Positions 37,222 through 46,912 of a DNA stretch of 64,000 bases are shown here, in pieces. Numbering within the stretch: position 1 is the first letter of the stretch; the number at the start of each line of letters is the position of its first letter. A program made the position numbers and the translations under genes. Under the pieces are notes generated by a model. It was not told the origin of the DNA. It made no database searches and saw only the letters and a list, made by a program, of their open reading frames with translations. Source of the DNA: Microbulbifer hainanensis (GTDB taxonomy: Bacteria; Pseudomonadota; Gammaproteobacteria; Pseudomonadales; Cellvibrionaceae); contig NZ_JACZCR010000033.1 of NCBI RefSeq assembly GCF_014904735.1, positions 186,001-250,000 on the forward strand, in the 5' to 3' direction.

Positions 37222-40119
37222 TTAAAAATTGTAGGCGAGCGTCGTGTACAAGTAGCGCCCACTGAGATCGTAGGTTCTGCCGTCGTAATTGTCGTTAAAT
37301 GCGGTGGCTGCGAACGGTGGTTCCCGATCGAAAAGATTGTCGATTCCGACGGCGAAACGCAGGCCCGCGCGAAAAATATAAGCCAATTGTAGATCGTTGC
37401 TGGTCCAGCTTTTAACTTTTCGGGTCACGCTCGCCGAGTCGCGCGTAAATGTCTCGTCAAGGTCACTGACATAATGGATGGTGTAGCCGCCTTCCCAGTT
37501 TCCTTTGTGCCAGTAGATCCCGGTATTGGCTTTTAACTGTGGTAATGAGCCCGCACCGCCGCTGGCAGGATCGACAAAGGTGCCGGCCAGATCTTCGATC
37601 GGTGAACCTGGCGCCGGTTGGTTGAGATAGTGCTCCATATGGCTGGCATTGAGTGAAAGGCGCAGCTGGCCGAGGCGCTCAGAGGTGCGTTCATAACGCA
37701 GGGAAAGATCTAACCCGCGTACTTCCCTTGCACCTATATTCAAGCGCGTGGCGAGAATCTTGACGATATCACCGCGCTCGTCGCGCAGGACCCGATTGGT
37801 AAACAGTCCGCCATAGGCGTTCTTGTTGATCAGGTATTGGGGGCTGGTATCGATCACATCGTTCTGTCGAATATCGAAAAGATCCAGTGTGGCACTGAAG
37901 CCTTTCAACAATGTCGGTGTCCAGACAATGCCAAAGGAACGGTTATCGGAGGTCTCTGGTTGCAAGTCCGGGTTGCCGCCAAACTCAGTCAGGTATTGAA
38001 TGCGAGCGCCGTCGGCCTGGCCGCGACAGCCGGGCAAACTGGCCGCGTCGCTTCCGGTGCATGGATCGAACAGATATTCCTGACTTTGGTAGCCACTCTG
38101 ATTCATGTCGATCAGGGTCGGCGCTTTGAAGCCCGTAGCATAACTGGCACGGAACAAAATGGATGGCAGTGGCCGCCAGCGCAGCGATACTTTCGGGTTG
38201 GCGGTGTTGCCGAAATCACTGTAGTCGGAATAGCGAATGGCGCCGTCGACCCAGAGGTGATCCGCAACCAGTGGTATGGATATTTCGGCGAAAGTTTCGG
38301 CAATCAGTCGTTCACCCTCGGCGGAACCGGACGCGTGACCGCCGATAAATGACATGCCCATGGCATCGTTGGATTCAACGTTGATGGACTCGCGACGCAC
38401 TTCGATACCCGCAGCCGCCAGAATGTCACCGGCGCTATAACTACCGAGAACGCCGTTGGCCATATAGATCAGGGATGACATATGTGCACTGCCATCCACG
38501 AGACTCTCACCGCGTATAAAATCCTGCTGTGCAGCATCAATACCACCGCTGGGCCCGAGTAGGTTCACTGGTACGCAGTCATTCGCCGGGCCACACAGAC
38601 TCGACCCTTTCAGGCCGATGGCCAGCTTGGTCGGATCGATCAGGTTGCTCAGGCTCTCTTCGGCATTTGTGTAATGCAAGGCCATGGCCAGTTCCCACTG
38701 CCAGGAATCCCACTGGCCCTTGAAGCCGGTATTGAAACGCAAGGTTTTGGTCTGGTTGTTTTGCTTGCGCGGGCCCAGTTCCAGAACCCGCTTGCGGACG
38801 TCCAGGATGTCCTGGCCGAATGGGTTGTAGATGTTGTCGGCGCTGATAGTGAGATCGCCGTTGTCAAAGCGGGTAAATACCGGTGTCGGTGCCAGTGTGG
38901 TTTCCGAACGGGTGCCGACGCCCATGGCCTCGACAAAAAACAGGGAGTTTTCGTCCAGATCCAGATTGCCCTCGATATAGACGGACTGGCGCTCGGAGGG
39001 AACGACTGCGGACGTATATTCGCTATAGTCGTAGCGATCCTCCTGGTTCCAGTTTCTGTAGCTGTCCTGGCCATCGTTGGTAACGACGGTGCCGTTATTT
39101 AGCGCGATAAAGGCCCCGGGGGAGGCGGAAGAGCGCAGATCGGTGCCGCCGCGCTCGCGGTTGTCGGCGGAGTCTGAAAGCTCGCGGTCGCGGCTCATCA
39201 GTGCGCCTTGCCGAAAATGGGCGAGGCTCAGCATCACATGGCCCCGTTCGCCGCTCTTCCCCCAGGTCACGTGGTAGGACTGGGTTTCCTGGTCGCCGCG
39301 CTCAGCGGCACCGTAATAGCTATTGACCGAGAGCCCCTCGAAATCGCGGCGCAGAATGATGTTGACCACACCCGCAATGGCATCGGAACCATAGACGGCT
39401 GAAGCGCCGTCCTTGAGAATTTCAATCCGATCTACAGCGGATAACGGGATGCTGTTCAGGTCCGCCGCTTCACCACCAAAGCCGTTGCTGACGATACGTC
39501 GGCCATTGATCAGAACCAGAGTATTACTCGCGGGCAGTCCGCGCAGGGTCACGGTGGCTGTGCCGTCGCCGCCATTGCTGACCGAGGTGCTGGTGGAGTT
39601 GCCGGCCACGGCGGGCAGGAACTTCAGTAGTTCGGCGATCGTCTGGGCGCCGGTGATCTCCAGCTCCGGCTGGGCAAGCACGTCGATGGGCGCATAGCTT
39701 TCGAGGCGCGCATGACGCAGGTGGCTACCAGTCAAGCTGCGCGCCGTCACCGTGATTTCTTCGGTTTGTGACGGCGGCGCCCCGTTCGAGTCCATGGTCT
39801 CAGTTGGGTTGGCAACCACAGCGAAGGCGGCAGGGCCAACGCGCTGATAGGTGAAAGGGGTCCCCTGCAACAATGACCGCAGGGCGGGTTCAAACTCGCC
39901 GTTTTCGCTTTTGATTGTCTGTTCAGGCAGGGCGAAGGTAGCGGCAGAATTGGCGTGTATCAGTACCGACACTTTGCATTCGCGGCCGAGGGCAATTAGT
40001 GCACGAGACAGTGTGTCGGCGGGCAGCTGGACACCATTTTCCGGGCATACGGCGGCCGCCTTGCCTGAAAATGCCATCAGGGTCGCCAATGACAGTGTCG
40101 CCCAGTGCCTGCTAATCAA
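37222..40119 (-). CDS. TonB-dependent transducer with STN domain (FecA-like, TBDR 5)
   Basis: This 965-residue outer-membrane receptor has an extra periplasmic STN signalling domain after the signal peptide (residues about 26-105, beginning NGVQLPADTLSRALIALG). It then has the TonB-box-like EEITVTARSL, the plug (DGASAVYGSDAIAGVVNIIL, near 225) and the barrel ending LAYNF. The STN domain is expected to contact the FecR-like protein encoded just upstream. The start is TTG at 40119; the nearby ATG at 40139 is out of frame and hits a stop, so no better start exists. The cognate ligand is unknown; iron chelates are not implied. Confidence 0.93.
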   Translation of the reverse strand: MISRHWATLSLATLMAFSGKAAAVCPENGVQLPADTLSRALIALGRECKVSVLIHANSAATFALPEQTIKSENGEFEPALRSLLQGTPFTYQRVGPAAFAVVANPTETMDSNGAPPSQTEEITVTARSLTGSHLRHARLESYAPIDVLAQPELEITGAQTIAELLKFLPAVAGNSTSTSVSNGGDGTATVTLRGLPASNTLVLINGRRIVSNGFGGEAADLNSIPLSAVDRIEILKDGASAVYGSDAIAGVVNIILRRDFEGLSVNSYYGAAERGDQETQSYHVTWGKSGERGHVMLSLAHFRQGALMSRDRELSDSADNRERGGTDLRSSASPGAFIALNNGTVVTNDGQDSYRNWNQEDRYDYSEYTSAVVPSERQSVYIEGNLDLDENSLFFVEAMGVGTRSETTLAPTPVFTRFDNGDLTISADNIYNPFGQDILDVRKRVLELGPRKQNNQTKTLRFNTGFKGQWDSWQWELAMALHYTNAEESLSNLIDPTKLAIGLKGSSLCGPANDCVPVNLLGPSGGIDAAQQDFIRGESLVDGSAHMSSLIYMANGVLGSYSAGDILAAAGIEVRRESINVESNDAMGMSFIGGHASGSAEGERLIAETFAEISIPLVADHLWVDGAIRYSDYSDFGNTANPKVSLRWRPLPSILFRASYATGFKAPTLIDMNQSGYQSQEYLFDPCTGSDAASLPGCRGQADGARIQYLTEFGGNPDLQPETSDNRSFGIVWTPTLLKGFSATLDLFDIRQNDVIDTSPQYLINKNAYGGLFTNRVLRDERGDIVKILATRLNIGAREVRGLDLSLRYERTSERLGQLRLSLNASHMEHYLNQPAPGSPIEDLAGTFVDPASGGAGSLPQLKANTGIYWHKGNWEGGYTIHYVSDLDETFTRDSASVTRKVKSWTSNDLQLAYIFRAGLRFAVGIDNLFDREPPFAATAFNDNYDGRTYDLSGRYLYTTLAYNF

Positions 40120-40252
40120 GTGTGTGCCCGTCTCACCATGGTTGCCCTCACGCCGCGTTGCGTGGAGCAGCTTTTTCTTTGTAATAATTTGATTAGGGCG
40201 CTATCAGCGTAGGAAACTGTACAAATATCGAACGCCCGTGCGAGTTTATAAC

Positions 40253-41320
40253 TTAGTTGGGCTTGGGAGACAAGAGAGTCAGGTTGGGGTCGCTGTGATC
40301 TTCTTCCAGATCCAGTGCGGCTGCAATCGCTGACAGGGTGTGTTCCGGGTCGGAGAGTTCGAAAGTACCGGACAGAGCGCGCTCGCGCACTGTATTGTCC
40401 GCCTTTGCGGGGGTCTGCAGATAGCGGTTGAGCTCCTCGAGGGCCTCGGCCAGCGGCGTCTGTTCAAACACCAGCACGCCACGGGTCCAGTCAATGGCCT
40501 CTTCAGTGGAGGTATGGCTGACCCGGCCGAGGCCGGTATTGGAAACGCTGACTTTCTGGTCCTTGACCAGCTTGACCGAATCCGGCCGCAGGCCGGGAGC
40601 ACTCTGGGCTTCGCTCACGGCAACGACGCCGTGAGTCACGGACACGCGAGTGGACTCCGGGTTGCGTTCAATATTGAACTTGGTGCCCAGCACGCGGATG
40701 TTGGCCTTGCCGGCCGCGACGGTGAACGGACGCGAGGTCTGGCGTGCCACCTGGAAGTACGCTTCACCGCGTAAGAGGCGGGTGTGGCGCTCATTCCGGG
40801 TGTAGGCGACACGGAGTTCGGTGTTGGTGTTGAGTTCGATCTGTGAACCATCCGATAGGGTCACGGTACGGGTTTCGCCGACGTTGGTGGCGTAAACCTG
40901 TTCGCCCAGCTGATTGTTGCTCATCCACAGATTGCCGACCCACAGGGTCACCATCAGGCAGGCCGCAACCAGTCCGCCGCCCATGAGCCATTGGGACAGG
41001 TTCCAGCCATGGGAGGCCACAGCGGTGTCACTATATGCTGGAGTCGATTGTGCGGTGCTGCGTTTGGTCGCAGTGCGTGTGCTCGGGCGGCTTTCGGGGA
41101 AGAGTTCGTCGATGGGCATGTGAGCGAGAGCGCCCAGGTCGCCCCAGAGCTCGCTCATCTCTTCAAACGCTTGCTGGTTGCCGGTCGAAGCGGTCATCCA
41201 GGCGCTAAACTCGCGGCGGTCGGCAGCGCTGACAGCGTCCGAGCGCAGGCGCGCAATCCAGGCGCAGGCCTGGTCGAGCGCTTCTTCGCTGGCTGTTTGC
41301 TCAATGTCCGCAGATTTCAC
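40253..41320 (-). CDS. FecR-family anti-sigma / signal transducer
   Basis: This 355-residue inner-membrane protein has an N-terminal cytoplasmic sigma-binding region (ACAWIARLRSDAVSAADRREF, DUF4880-like). A single transmembrane helix lies near residues 112-132 (LMGGGLVAACLMVTLWVGNL). The periplasmic FecR domain follows (GETRTVTLSDGSQIELNTNT) and then a C-terminal STN-like region (VFEQTPLAEALEELNRYL). It should relay ligand occupancy of TBDR 5 to the sigma factor. The start codon is GTG. It lies between the sigma factor gene (396 bases upstream) and the receptor gene (133 bases downstream). Confidence 0.93.
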   Translation of the reverse strand: MKSADIEQTASEEALDQACAWIARLRSDAVSAADRREFSAWMTASTGNQQAFEEMSELWGDLGALAHMPIDELFPESRPSTRTATKRSTAQSTPAYSDTAVASHGWNLSQWLMGGGLVAACLMVTLWVGNLWMSNNQLGEQVYATNVGETRTVTLSDGSQIELNTNTELRVAYTRNERHTRLLRGEAYFQVARQTSRPFTVAAGKANIRVLGTKFNIERNPESTRVSVTHGVVAVSEAQSAPGLRPDSVKLVKDQKVSVSNTGLGRVSHTSTEEAIDWTRGVLVFEQTPLAEALEELNRYLQTPAKADNTVRERALSGTFELSDPEHTLSAIAAALDLEEDHSDPNLTLLSPKPN

Positions 41321-41716
41321 CGCTACCTAACCTTGATTCGACTCTAAAAAGGGGGCACTTTGTTGTGACGCCGCCCATTTTTGGTGCATTCTAATAAAAG
41401 TGACCCGTTTGGCGCGATTTTTTTCGTGCCTGGGACCTTTGGCGCAACAAATTGAATTCGGTGCGCCATAGTTTAGCTATTTATTCCCATTTTGCCCGGA
41501 TTTTTGTGATCTAGTGTCTGGGCTTAGTAATAAGACGGTCGACCGGCCCACTCCCTCAAGATATTTCATGCCGAAATCGGCAGTGGCGTGCACAAAGCCT
41601 GTGCGCTTCGCCACATTTTCGCAAACGAATTGCGGTGGATTGGGAGTTGCCCACGTCGAGATTCGCTTTTATCGGCACACACGCTGAAAACCTGTTCAAT
41701 ATTTGCCGCTTTTCTG
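41321..41716 (-). other. Gap between sigma factor and FecR genes
   Basis: This 396-base stretch is unusually long for a fecI-fecR pair, which are normally adjacent. It is AT-richer near 41340-41500, contains three GCGCC/GGCGC motifs (near 41412, 41441 and 41462) and no convincing gene. A short hairpin GCCGATTTCGGC lies at 41572-41583. A separate promoter for fecR-fecA probably lies here. Confidence 0.5.
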
Positions 41717-42244
41717 TCAGCGGTTCATGTCCACCCGCCGCCGGCAAACTTTGAGAGCCTGCAGGATATATTTCTCCACGCTACTGACGGAGGTGTTCAT
41801 TTCTTGAGCAATCTCGTTGTAGGAAAGTCCGCGGGTGCGGTGTAGCAGGAATGCCTGTCGGCATTTTAGCGGCAGGCTGTCCATGGCATCGTGGATAGAC
41901 TGCAGTTGTTGGCGCGCGGCGAGGACCCGTTCGGGTGATTGGTGGTCAGCGTGATCGTCGCCGACTGTTTCGCCCTCTGCCGGCATCTGCTGGCTGACAT
42001 ACTCCATATGCAGCTTACCGCGGCGCAACTGGTCGACAGCGAGGTTGTTGGCAATCTGGTAAAGATAGGCGCGGGGGTTATCCAGCTCTTTCTCGTCGCT
42101 GAGCTTCTGTAGGCGCAGGTAGGCGTGCTGGGCGATATCCTCGGCATCTTCCGTGTTTCTGACGATGCGCGCCACGAAACGCACCAATGCCTGGCCGTGT
42201 TCGGCAAACAGCTTTTCCAGAAGCGTTTTCCGAGCTCTATTCAT
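41717..42244 (-). CDS. ECF sigma factor, FecI-like
   Basis: This 175-residue sigma-70 family protein has region 2 (LFAEHGQALVRFVARIVRN through AYLYQIANNLAVDQLRR) and region 4 (LPLKCRQAFLLHRTRGLSY-NEIAQEM), the FecI group. It is expected to direct transcription of the receptor gene when released or activated by the FecR-like partner. The ATG at 42244 is chosen from family length; an in-frame ATG at 42304 would add 20 residues, and neither has a good ribosome-binding site. Confidence 0.92.
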   Translation of the reverse strand: MNRARKTLLEKLFAEHGQALVRFVARIVRNTEDAEDIAQHAYLRLQKLSDEKELDNPRAYLYQIANNLAVDQLRRGKLHMEYVSQQMPAEGETVGDDHADHQSPERVLAARQQLQSIHDAMDSLPLKCRQAFLLHRTRGLSYNEIAQEMNTSVSSVEKYILQALKVCRRRVDMNR

Positions 42245-42657
42245 TGGTCGGTGGGATCCCCATACTGCGCACTTGTGGTTGTTGTATTGCGAGTGGGCCA
42301 GCATTCCCGGCGGGTCTCGAAGGGCAAGCCGCCCGACGCCACTGTTGTATATCTGTCAGGAATGTAGGCCAAGTCACAGTTATATCACAGGCCTGGAGGG
42401 TGCGACGAGGGGCGCCGGGTGACTCTCCATTGTCATTTGGTGTCGGGTTTCCATGTTTGCGGTCCTTTTATTGCGGCGGTTTGGTAAGGGCGGCGCCTGT
42501 CTGTGTATGGGGGCTGGAGAGGGGGGAGCGGCGAGCTGGGCAGTAATAGAGGTCATTCCCCGCGCTATGCCTCGCTGCCGATGCCGTTATAATGGGGGCC
42601 GCGCCGCTGGCGCTCAATCAAACACAGGATATGGCGTCTCCGGGCGCTGGAGAGCGG
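42245..42657. other. Divergent intergenic region, sigma factor and dnaX
   Basis: This 413-base stretch separates the sigma factor and dnaX genes. An inverted repeat AGGCC...GGCCT flanks GTCACAGTTATATCAC near 42366-42394. G-rich tracts lie at 42507-42530. The 4.5S RNA gene that sits elsewhere in gammaproteobacteria was looked for and not found. Confidence 0.5.
42588..42593 (+). promoter_or_regulatory. Candidate -10 element (TATAAT) for dnaX
   Basis: A perfect TATAAT lies 64 bases upstream of the dnaX ATG. No good -35 is found 17 bases upstream. Confidence 0.45.
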
Positions 42658-44796
42658 ATGAGTTATCAAGTACTGGCGCGCAAGTGGCGGCCGCGGTTGT
42701 TTCGGGAGATGGTGGGGCAGGAGCATGTGCTCCAGGCGCTGATCAACGCCCTGGATAACGGCCGCCTCCACCACGCCTACCTGTTTGCCGGTACCCGCGG
42801 TGTGGGCAAGACCACGATCGCGCGTATTCTCGCCAAGTGCCTGAACTGCGAGAGCGGGGTCAGTTCCGAGCCCTGTGGCCAGTGTACGGCCTGTACCGAA
42901 ATTGCCGACGGCCGCTTTGTCGACCTGATCGAGGTGGACGCCGCCTCGCGCACCAAGGTGGAGGACACCCGCGAGCTGCTGGAAAATGTGCAGTACGCGC
43001 CCACACGAGGCCGTTACAAGGTCTACCTGATCGACGAAGTCCATATGCTCTCCAACAGTTCGTTCAATGCACTGTTGAAGACGCTGGAAGAGCCGCCGCC
43101 CCACGTCAAGTTCCTGCTTGCCACGACAGATCCGCAGAAATTGCCGGTGACTGTCCTGTCCCGTTGCCTGCAGTTCAACCTCAAAAACATGAGCCCTGAG
43201 CGCGTGGTCGAGCATCTGCGCTTTGTGCTGGAGCAGGAAATGGTGCCCTTCGAAGAGGGGGCGCTCTGGCACCTGGGGCGCGCTGCCGACGGCAGTATGC
43301 GTGATGCCATGAGCCTGACCGACCAGGCTATCGCCTTTGGGGGCGGCAAGGTCAGCGAGGCGGAAGTGCGCGCGATGCTCGGTAGCATCGATTCCGGGTT
43401 GGTGTGGAAGCTGTTGCAGGCGCTGACCGAAGAGAGTGCTCCGGGGTTGTTTGACGCGGTTGAAGAACTGTCCCAGCAGGCTCCCGACTACAGTGCTGCG
43501 CTGGCGGAACTGGCCAATAACCTGCACCGCATCGCGGTGGCCCAAGTACTGCCGGGGTCGGTGGACAACGCGCTGGGCGATGGCGAGCGGCTGCAGGAGC
43601 ACGCGGCCCGCATGGCCCCGGAAAACGTACAACTCTATTACCAGATGGCGCTGCACGCCCGGCGCGATCTGCCGCTCGCGCCCGATCCGCGTAGCGGCTT
43701 TGAAATGGCCCTGTTGCGTATGCTGGCGTTCCGTCCACAGGGCGTCGCCAATATTCCCACGGCACAGCTCCCGGCGGGCGATGCAGCAGCGCCAGTCGCA
43801 GCATCCGTGGGTACCGCCACGCAGGCCGGCGATCCGCACATTACGCAGGAGCGCCCCGCTGTAAAAAAGACTCCGGCGGAAGTCGCACCGGCTGAGGCCG
43901 GTGCAGCGCCCGATGTACCTGCTGGGGTAGCGGATACGTCGCAGGAGGTTCCGAATTCGGTGGCACCACAGACCCCGGAAGCGCCGCCTGCTCCCGCACA
44001 GGCGCGCGCGGCTGTGCCCGTAGTACCGGCGCCAGCGCACGTGGAGCCGGAAGCACCGGTCGGCCAGACGGAATCGGTCGTCGAAGAACCGGTGGCATTG
44101 GCTCCGGAGTACGATGCTGATTTGTCGCATGCGTCCCAAACTCCGGCGCCGACCACTGCGGTTCCTGACCGGGAGAGCGTTCACACCGCCGTCGAAATAC
44201 CGGCGCAGCAGCCGCAATCAGTTCCGCCAGAAGCGTCGAACCCTGTGGCCGCGGACGACCGCGCCGCGATGCGCGAGCGCCTCAAGCAGCAGGTCGCAGC
44301 GGTGGAGTCCACGCCCGTGCAGCCCGCACCGAAGCCCCAGCCGCAGGTGACCCCTGCAGTGCAGGGCACTGCCGCGCGCCTGGATGCGCTGAGCCCCGGG
44401 AGCTGGCCGGCGCTATACAGCCAGCTGGGTGTCACCGGTATCCTCCACTCCATTGCGTTCCATCTGGAGCTGGTCGGACGGCAGGACAATATACTGTCCT
44501 TTACCCTGGATGAGTCCTACAGCAGCCTGTATGACGAGGTGCACCAGCGCCGCCTAGCGGATGTACTCGGTGATTTCTTCGGGCAGCCGGTGACCGTGCA
44601 AATACAAGTGGGGCAGGTGCAGGGTGGCACGCCGGCGCGGCTGGCAGCGGCGACGCGCGAAGCGCGGGCGTCTGCGGCCCGCGATGCACTGGCTGGCGAT
44701 GTGCTGGTGCAGGAACTGCAAAGCGAGCTGGGTGCCGAACTGGTACCCGACTCGGTTGAATACCTTAAAGAGTTAGAGAGTGAGCAAAGCCAATGA
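42658..44796 (+). CDS. dnaX: DNA polymerase III tau subunit, with frameshift product gamma
   Basis: This 712-residue clamp-loader subunit has the start [15 protein letters not shown], Walker [10 protein letters not shown] (near 43), a zinc module ([19 protein letters not shown]) and the DEVH/SRC motifs ([15 protein letters not shown]). A Pro/Ala-rich linker spans about 385-590, and the tau-specific domain starts near 595. An A-AAA-AAG heptamer in frame at 43863-43869 predicts a -1 frameshift that would give a 412-residue gamma (E. coli gamma: 431). The ATG at 42658 is preferred to the upstream ATG at 42592. The gene overlaps ybaB by 4 bases. Confidence 0.96.
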   Translation: MSYQVLARKWRPRLFREMVGQEHVLQALINALDNGRLHHAYLFAGTRGVGKTTIARILAKCLNCESGVSSEPCGQCTACTEIADGRFVDLIEVDAASRTKVEDTRELLENVQYAPTRGRYKVYLIDEVHMLSNSSFNALLKTLEEPPPHVKFLLATTDPQKLPVTVLSRCLQFNLKNMSPERVVEHLRFVLEQEMVPFEEGALWHLGRAADGSMRDAMSLTDQAIAFGGGKVSEAEVRAMLGSIDSGLVWKLLQALTEESAPGLFDAVEELSQQAPDYSAALAELANNLHRIAVAQVLPGSVDNALGDGERLQEHAARMAPENVQLYYQMALHARRDLPLAPDPRSGFEMALLRMLAFRPQGVANIPTAQLPAGDAAAPVAASVGTATQAGDPHITQERPAVKKTPAEVAPAEAGAAPDVPAGVADTSQEVPNSVAPQTPEAPPAPAQARAAVPVVPAPAHVEPEAPVGQTESVVEEPVALAPEYDADLSHASQTPAPTTAVPDRESVHTAVEIPAQQPQSVPPEASNPVAADDRAAMRERLKQQVAAVESTPVQPAPKPQPQVTPAVQGTAARLDALSPGSWPALYSQLGVTGILHSIAFHLELVGRQDNILSFTLDESYSSLYDEVHQRRLADVLGDFFGQPVTVQIQVGQVQGGTPARLAAATREARASAARDALAGDVLVQELQSELGAELVPDSVEYLKELESEQSQ
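43847..43904 (+). promoter_or_regulatory. Programmed -1 ribosomal frameshift signal in dnaX
   Basis: Three parts are seen. A Shine-Dalgarno-like AGGAG lies at 43847-43851. The heptamer A-AAA-AAG is at 43863-43869, in the zero frame, 11 bases later. A perfect 8-bp hairpin GCACCGGC-TGAG-GCCGGTGC lies at 43885-43904. After slippage the reading continues D-S-G-G-S-R-T-G and stops at TGA 43893-43895. The layout matches the established E. coli dnaX signal, except for the longer spacer to the stem (15 bases). Confidence 0.85.
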
Positions 44797-45137
44797 AAGG
44801 TTTGGGCGACTTGATGCAGCAGGCCCAGAAGATGCAGGCCGAAATGCAGGAAAAGATGCAGAAAGTACAGCAGGCGCTGAATGAGCTGCGCGTCTGCGGT
44901 GAGGCTGGTGCCGGAATGGTCAAGGTCACCATGAATGGCCGCCACGATGTGACCGCGGTAGAAATTGACCCGGATCTGCTCGGTGAAGACAAGGAGATGC
45001 TCGAAGACCTGATCGCCGCTGCGGTAAACGACGCTGTGCGTCGGGCCGAGGAAAAAGCCCAGGCCCTGCAGAAAGAGCAGATGGGTGGGCTGGCATCCGG
45101 CATGAATCTGCCGGAAGGCTTCAAGTTTCCTTTTTAA
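44793..45137 (+). CDS. ybaB: YbaB/EbfC nucleoid-associated protein
   Basis: This 114-residue DNA-binding protein of the YbaB/EbfC family is a homodimer with a helical tweezer shape. It starts [20 protein letters not shown] and has the conserved [16 protein letters not shown] end. It overlaps dnaX by 4 bases (ATGA) and is followed by recR 30 bases later, the standard dnaX-ybaB-recR order. Confidence 0.96.
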   Translation: MKGLGDLMQQAQKMQAEMQEKMQKVQQALNELRVCGEAGAGMVKVTMNGRHDVTAVEIDPDLLGEDKEMLEDLIAAAVNDAVRRAEEKAQALQKEQMGGLASGMNLPEGFKFPF

Positions 45138-45167
45138 TCCGCCATTTGGCGAACCATACCGGAATTT

Positions 45168-45773
45168 ATGTTTAGCCCCCTGATTGAAGAATTGATCCGC
45201 GCACTGCGCTGCCTGCCGGGTGTCGGCCCCAAGTCGGCCCAGCGTATGGCGATGTACCTGCTGGAAAAAGACCGGGATGCCGCCGGCCTGCTCGCGCGCA
45301 CGCTGGAACAGGCGGTGGAAAAAGTCGGGCGCTGCAGCCAGTGCCGGACGCTTACCGAGCAGGAAGTCTGCGCGCTGTGCAATAACAGCCGTCGCGACGG
45401 GAAATCCCTGTGCGTGGTGGAAACGCCGGCGGATGTCCTGGCCATCGAACAGGCGGGTAATTACCACGGCCGTTATTTTGTACTGCACGGGCATCTTTCG
45501 CCCATCGACGGCGTCGGCCCTGCAAGCCTGGGCATCGACCTGCTCGAACGGCGGCTCGCCGACGAACCGGTGGAGGAGCTCATTATTGCCACCAATCCCA
45601 CCGTCGAAGGCGAGGCCACTGCGCAGTTTATCGCCGAGCGGGCCAGATCCCGAGGCATTGCAGTGAGCCGCATTGCCCATGGCGTGCCCATCGGCGGCGA
45701 ACTGGAATATATCGATGGCGGTACGCTCGCCCACGCGTTTAACAGCCGCTCGGCTTTTTTCCCCGGCGGTTGA
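45168..45773 (+). CDS. recR: Recombination protein RecR
   Basis: This 201-residue protein acts with RecO (and RecF) to load RecA on single-stranded DNA gaps. It has an N-terminal helix-hairpin-helix ([20 protein letters not shown]), a zinc finger ([16 protein letters not shown], near 57-72) and a Toprim domain ([15 protein letters not shown]). The C-terminal [13 protein letters not shown] matches the family. Confidence 0.97.
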   Translation: MFSPLIEELIRALRCLPGVGPKSAQRMAMYLLEKDRDAAGLLARTLEQAVEKVGRCSQCRTLTEQEVCALCNNSRRDGKSLCVVETPADVLAIEQAGNYHGRYFVLHGHLSPIDGVGPASLGIDLLERRLADEPVEELIIATNPTVEGEATAQFIAERARSRGIAVSRIAHGVPIGGELEYIDGGTLAHAFNSRSAFFPGG

Positions 45774-45781
45774 GGGCTGTG

Positions 45782-46912
45782 ATGCTGAAAGTAGATACCA
45801 CTCCGATCTGGATCGACAGTAGCGAAGAACTGGCTCGTCTGTGCGAACAGTGGCGCGGCCAGAGTGCGGTAGCACTGGATACCGAGTTCATGCGCAGCCG
45901 CACCTTTTACCCCCAGCCGGCGCTGGTGCAGGTCGGCGATGGCGAGCGCTGCTATCTGATCGATAATCTTGCCATTGAAAACCTGGAGCCGTTGCGCGAT
46001 CTGTTGTTGGATACGCGGGTCACCAAGATCATGCACAGCTGCAGCGAGGATCTGGAGACGCTGGATCGGCTGCTGGGCGCCATTCCCGATCCGATTTTCG
46101 ATACGCAGATTGCCGCGGCCATGACCGGTATGGGCGCGGGCCTCGGCTATGCGGCCACGGTCAAAGAGCTGCTCAATGTCGATTTGCCGAAAAGCGAAAC
46201 CCGTTCCGACTGGTTGCAGCGCCCCCTTAGCGAGGCGCAGAAAAACTACGCAGCGCTGGACGTGGCCTGGCTGCCAATGGTGTACGGCGTGCTGATCAAA
46301 AGATTGCGCGAGCAGGAGCGGCTGGACTGGCTGCACGAAGACTGCGAGGCCCTGGTTGTCACAGCGCGTAATCCGCAGCCGGAAGAGCTGTATTACCAGC
46401 GCGTCAAGGGCGCTTGGCGCCTGCGCGACAAGCATCTCGCTGCCCTGCAGGATATCTGTGCCTGGCGCGAACGCGAAGCGCGCCTGCGCGACATGCCGCG
46501 CAATCACCTGTTGAAAGAGGGCGTCTGCCTGAGCCTGGCGCAGCAGCTCCCCCAGTACAAGGCGACCCTGGCGCAACCGGGCCTGGAGGGGCGCACCTTG
46601 CGCGAATATGGCGATGTGCTACTGCAAATCATCGGTCGTGCCACCGAGCGCTCCGATACGCCGCCGCCGCTGCCGCAACCGCTCAATCGCCGCCAGGGCG
46701 AGTGGCTGAAGCTGCTGCGGCAGAAAGTCAACGGGATAGCCGAGCAGAGCGGTCTGCCGCCGGAAATCCTGGTAAGGAAAAAAGAGCTGGAAATGCTCGT
46801 CCAGTCGCCGCGTGCGCGACTCGAAGGACGGCTCTCCGGATGGCGCGCAGACGTGATCGGCAAGCCGTTAATCGATACGCTGCGCGAAGTGCGCGCGGAG
46901 GAAGTAAAGTGA
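45782..46912 (+). CDS. rnd: Ribonuclease D
   Basis: This 376-residue 3'-5' exoribonuclease matures tRNA 3' ends. The DEDDy exonuclease motifs are LDTEFMRSRTF (near 33), HSCSEDLETLD (near 88) and YAALDVAWLPMVY (near 160), followed by HRDC domains. The ATG at 45782, with GAGGG 5 bases upstream, is preferred; it begins 8 bases after the recR stop. It overlaps the ycgL gene by 4 bases. Confidence 0.94.
   Translation: MLKVDTTPIWIDSSEELARLCEQWRGQSAVALDTEFMRSRTFYPQPALVQVGDGERCYLIDNLAIENLEPLRDLLLDTRVTKIMHSCSEDLETLDRLLGAIPDPIFDTQIAAAMTGMGAGLGYAATVKELLNVDLPKSETRSDWLQRPLSEAQKNYAALDVAWLPMVYGVLIKRLREQERLDWLHEDCEALVVTARNPQPEELYYQRVKGAWRLRDKHLAALQDICAWREREARLRDMPRNHLLKEGVCLSLAQQLPQYKATLAQPGLEGRTLREYGDVLLQIIGRATERSDTPPPLPQPLNRRQGEWLKLLRQKVNGIAEQSGLPPEILVRKKELEMLVQSPRARLEGRLSGWRADVIGKPLIDTLREVRAEEVK

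Noticed and set aside
20579-42244. Polysaccharide utilisation locus.
   Set aside because: No SusD-like protein or glycoside hydrolase is present; receptors are of proteobacterial type.
42245-42657. 4.5S RNA gene upstream of dnaX.
   Set aside because: The conserved GGUCAGG...GGAAGCAGCC loop is absent.
42565-44217. Open frame opposite dnaX (550 codons).
   Set aside because: Arg/His-rich nonsense on the opposite strand of dnaX.
46414-46908. Plus-strand frame continuous with the ycgL gene upstream.
   Set aside because: Overlaps rnd in another frame; the family start is the GTG at 46909.
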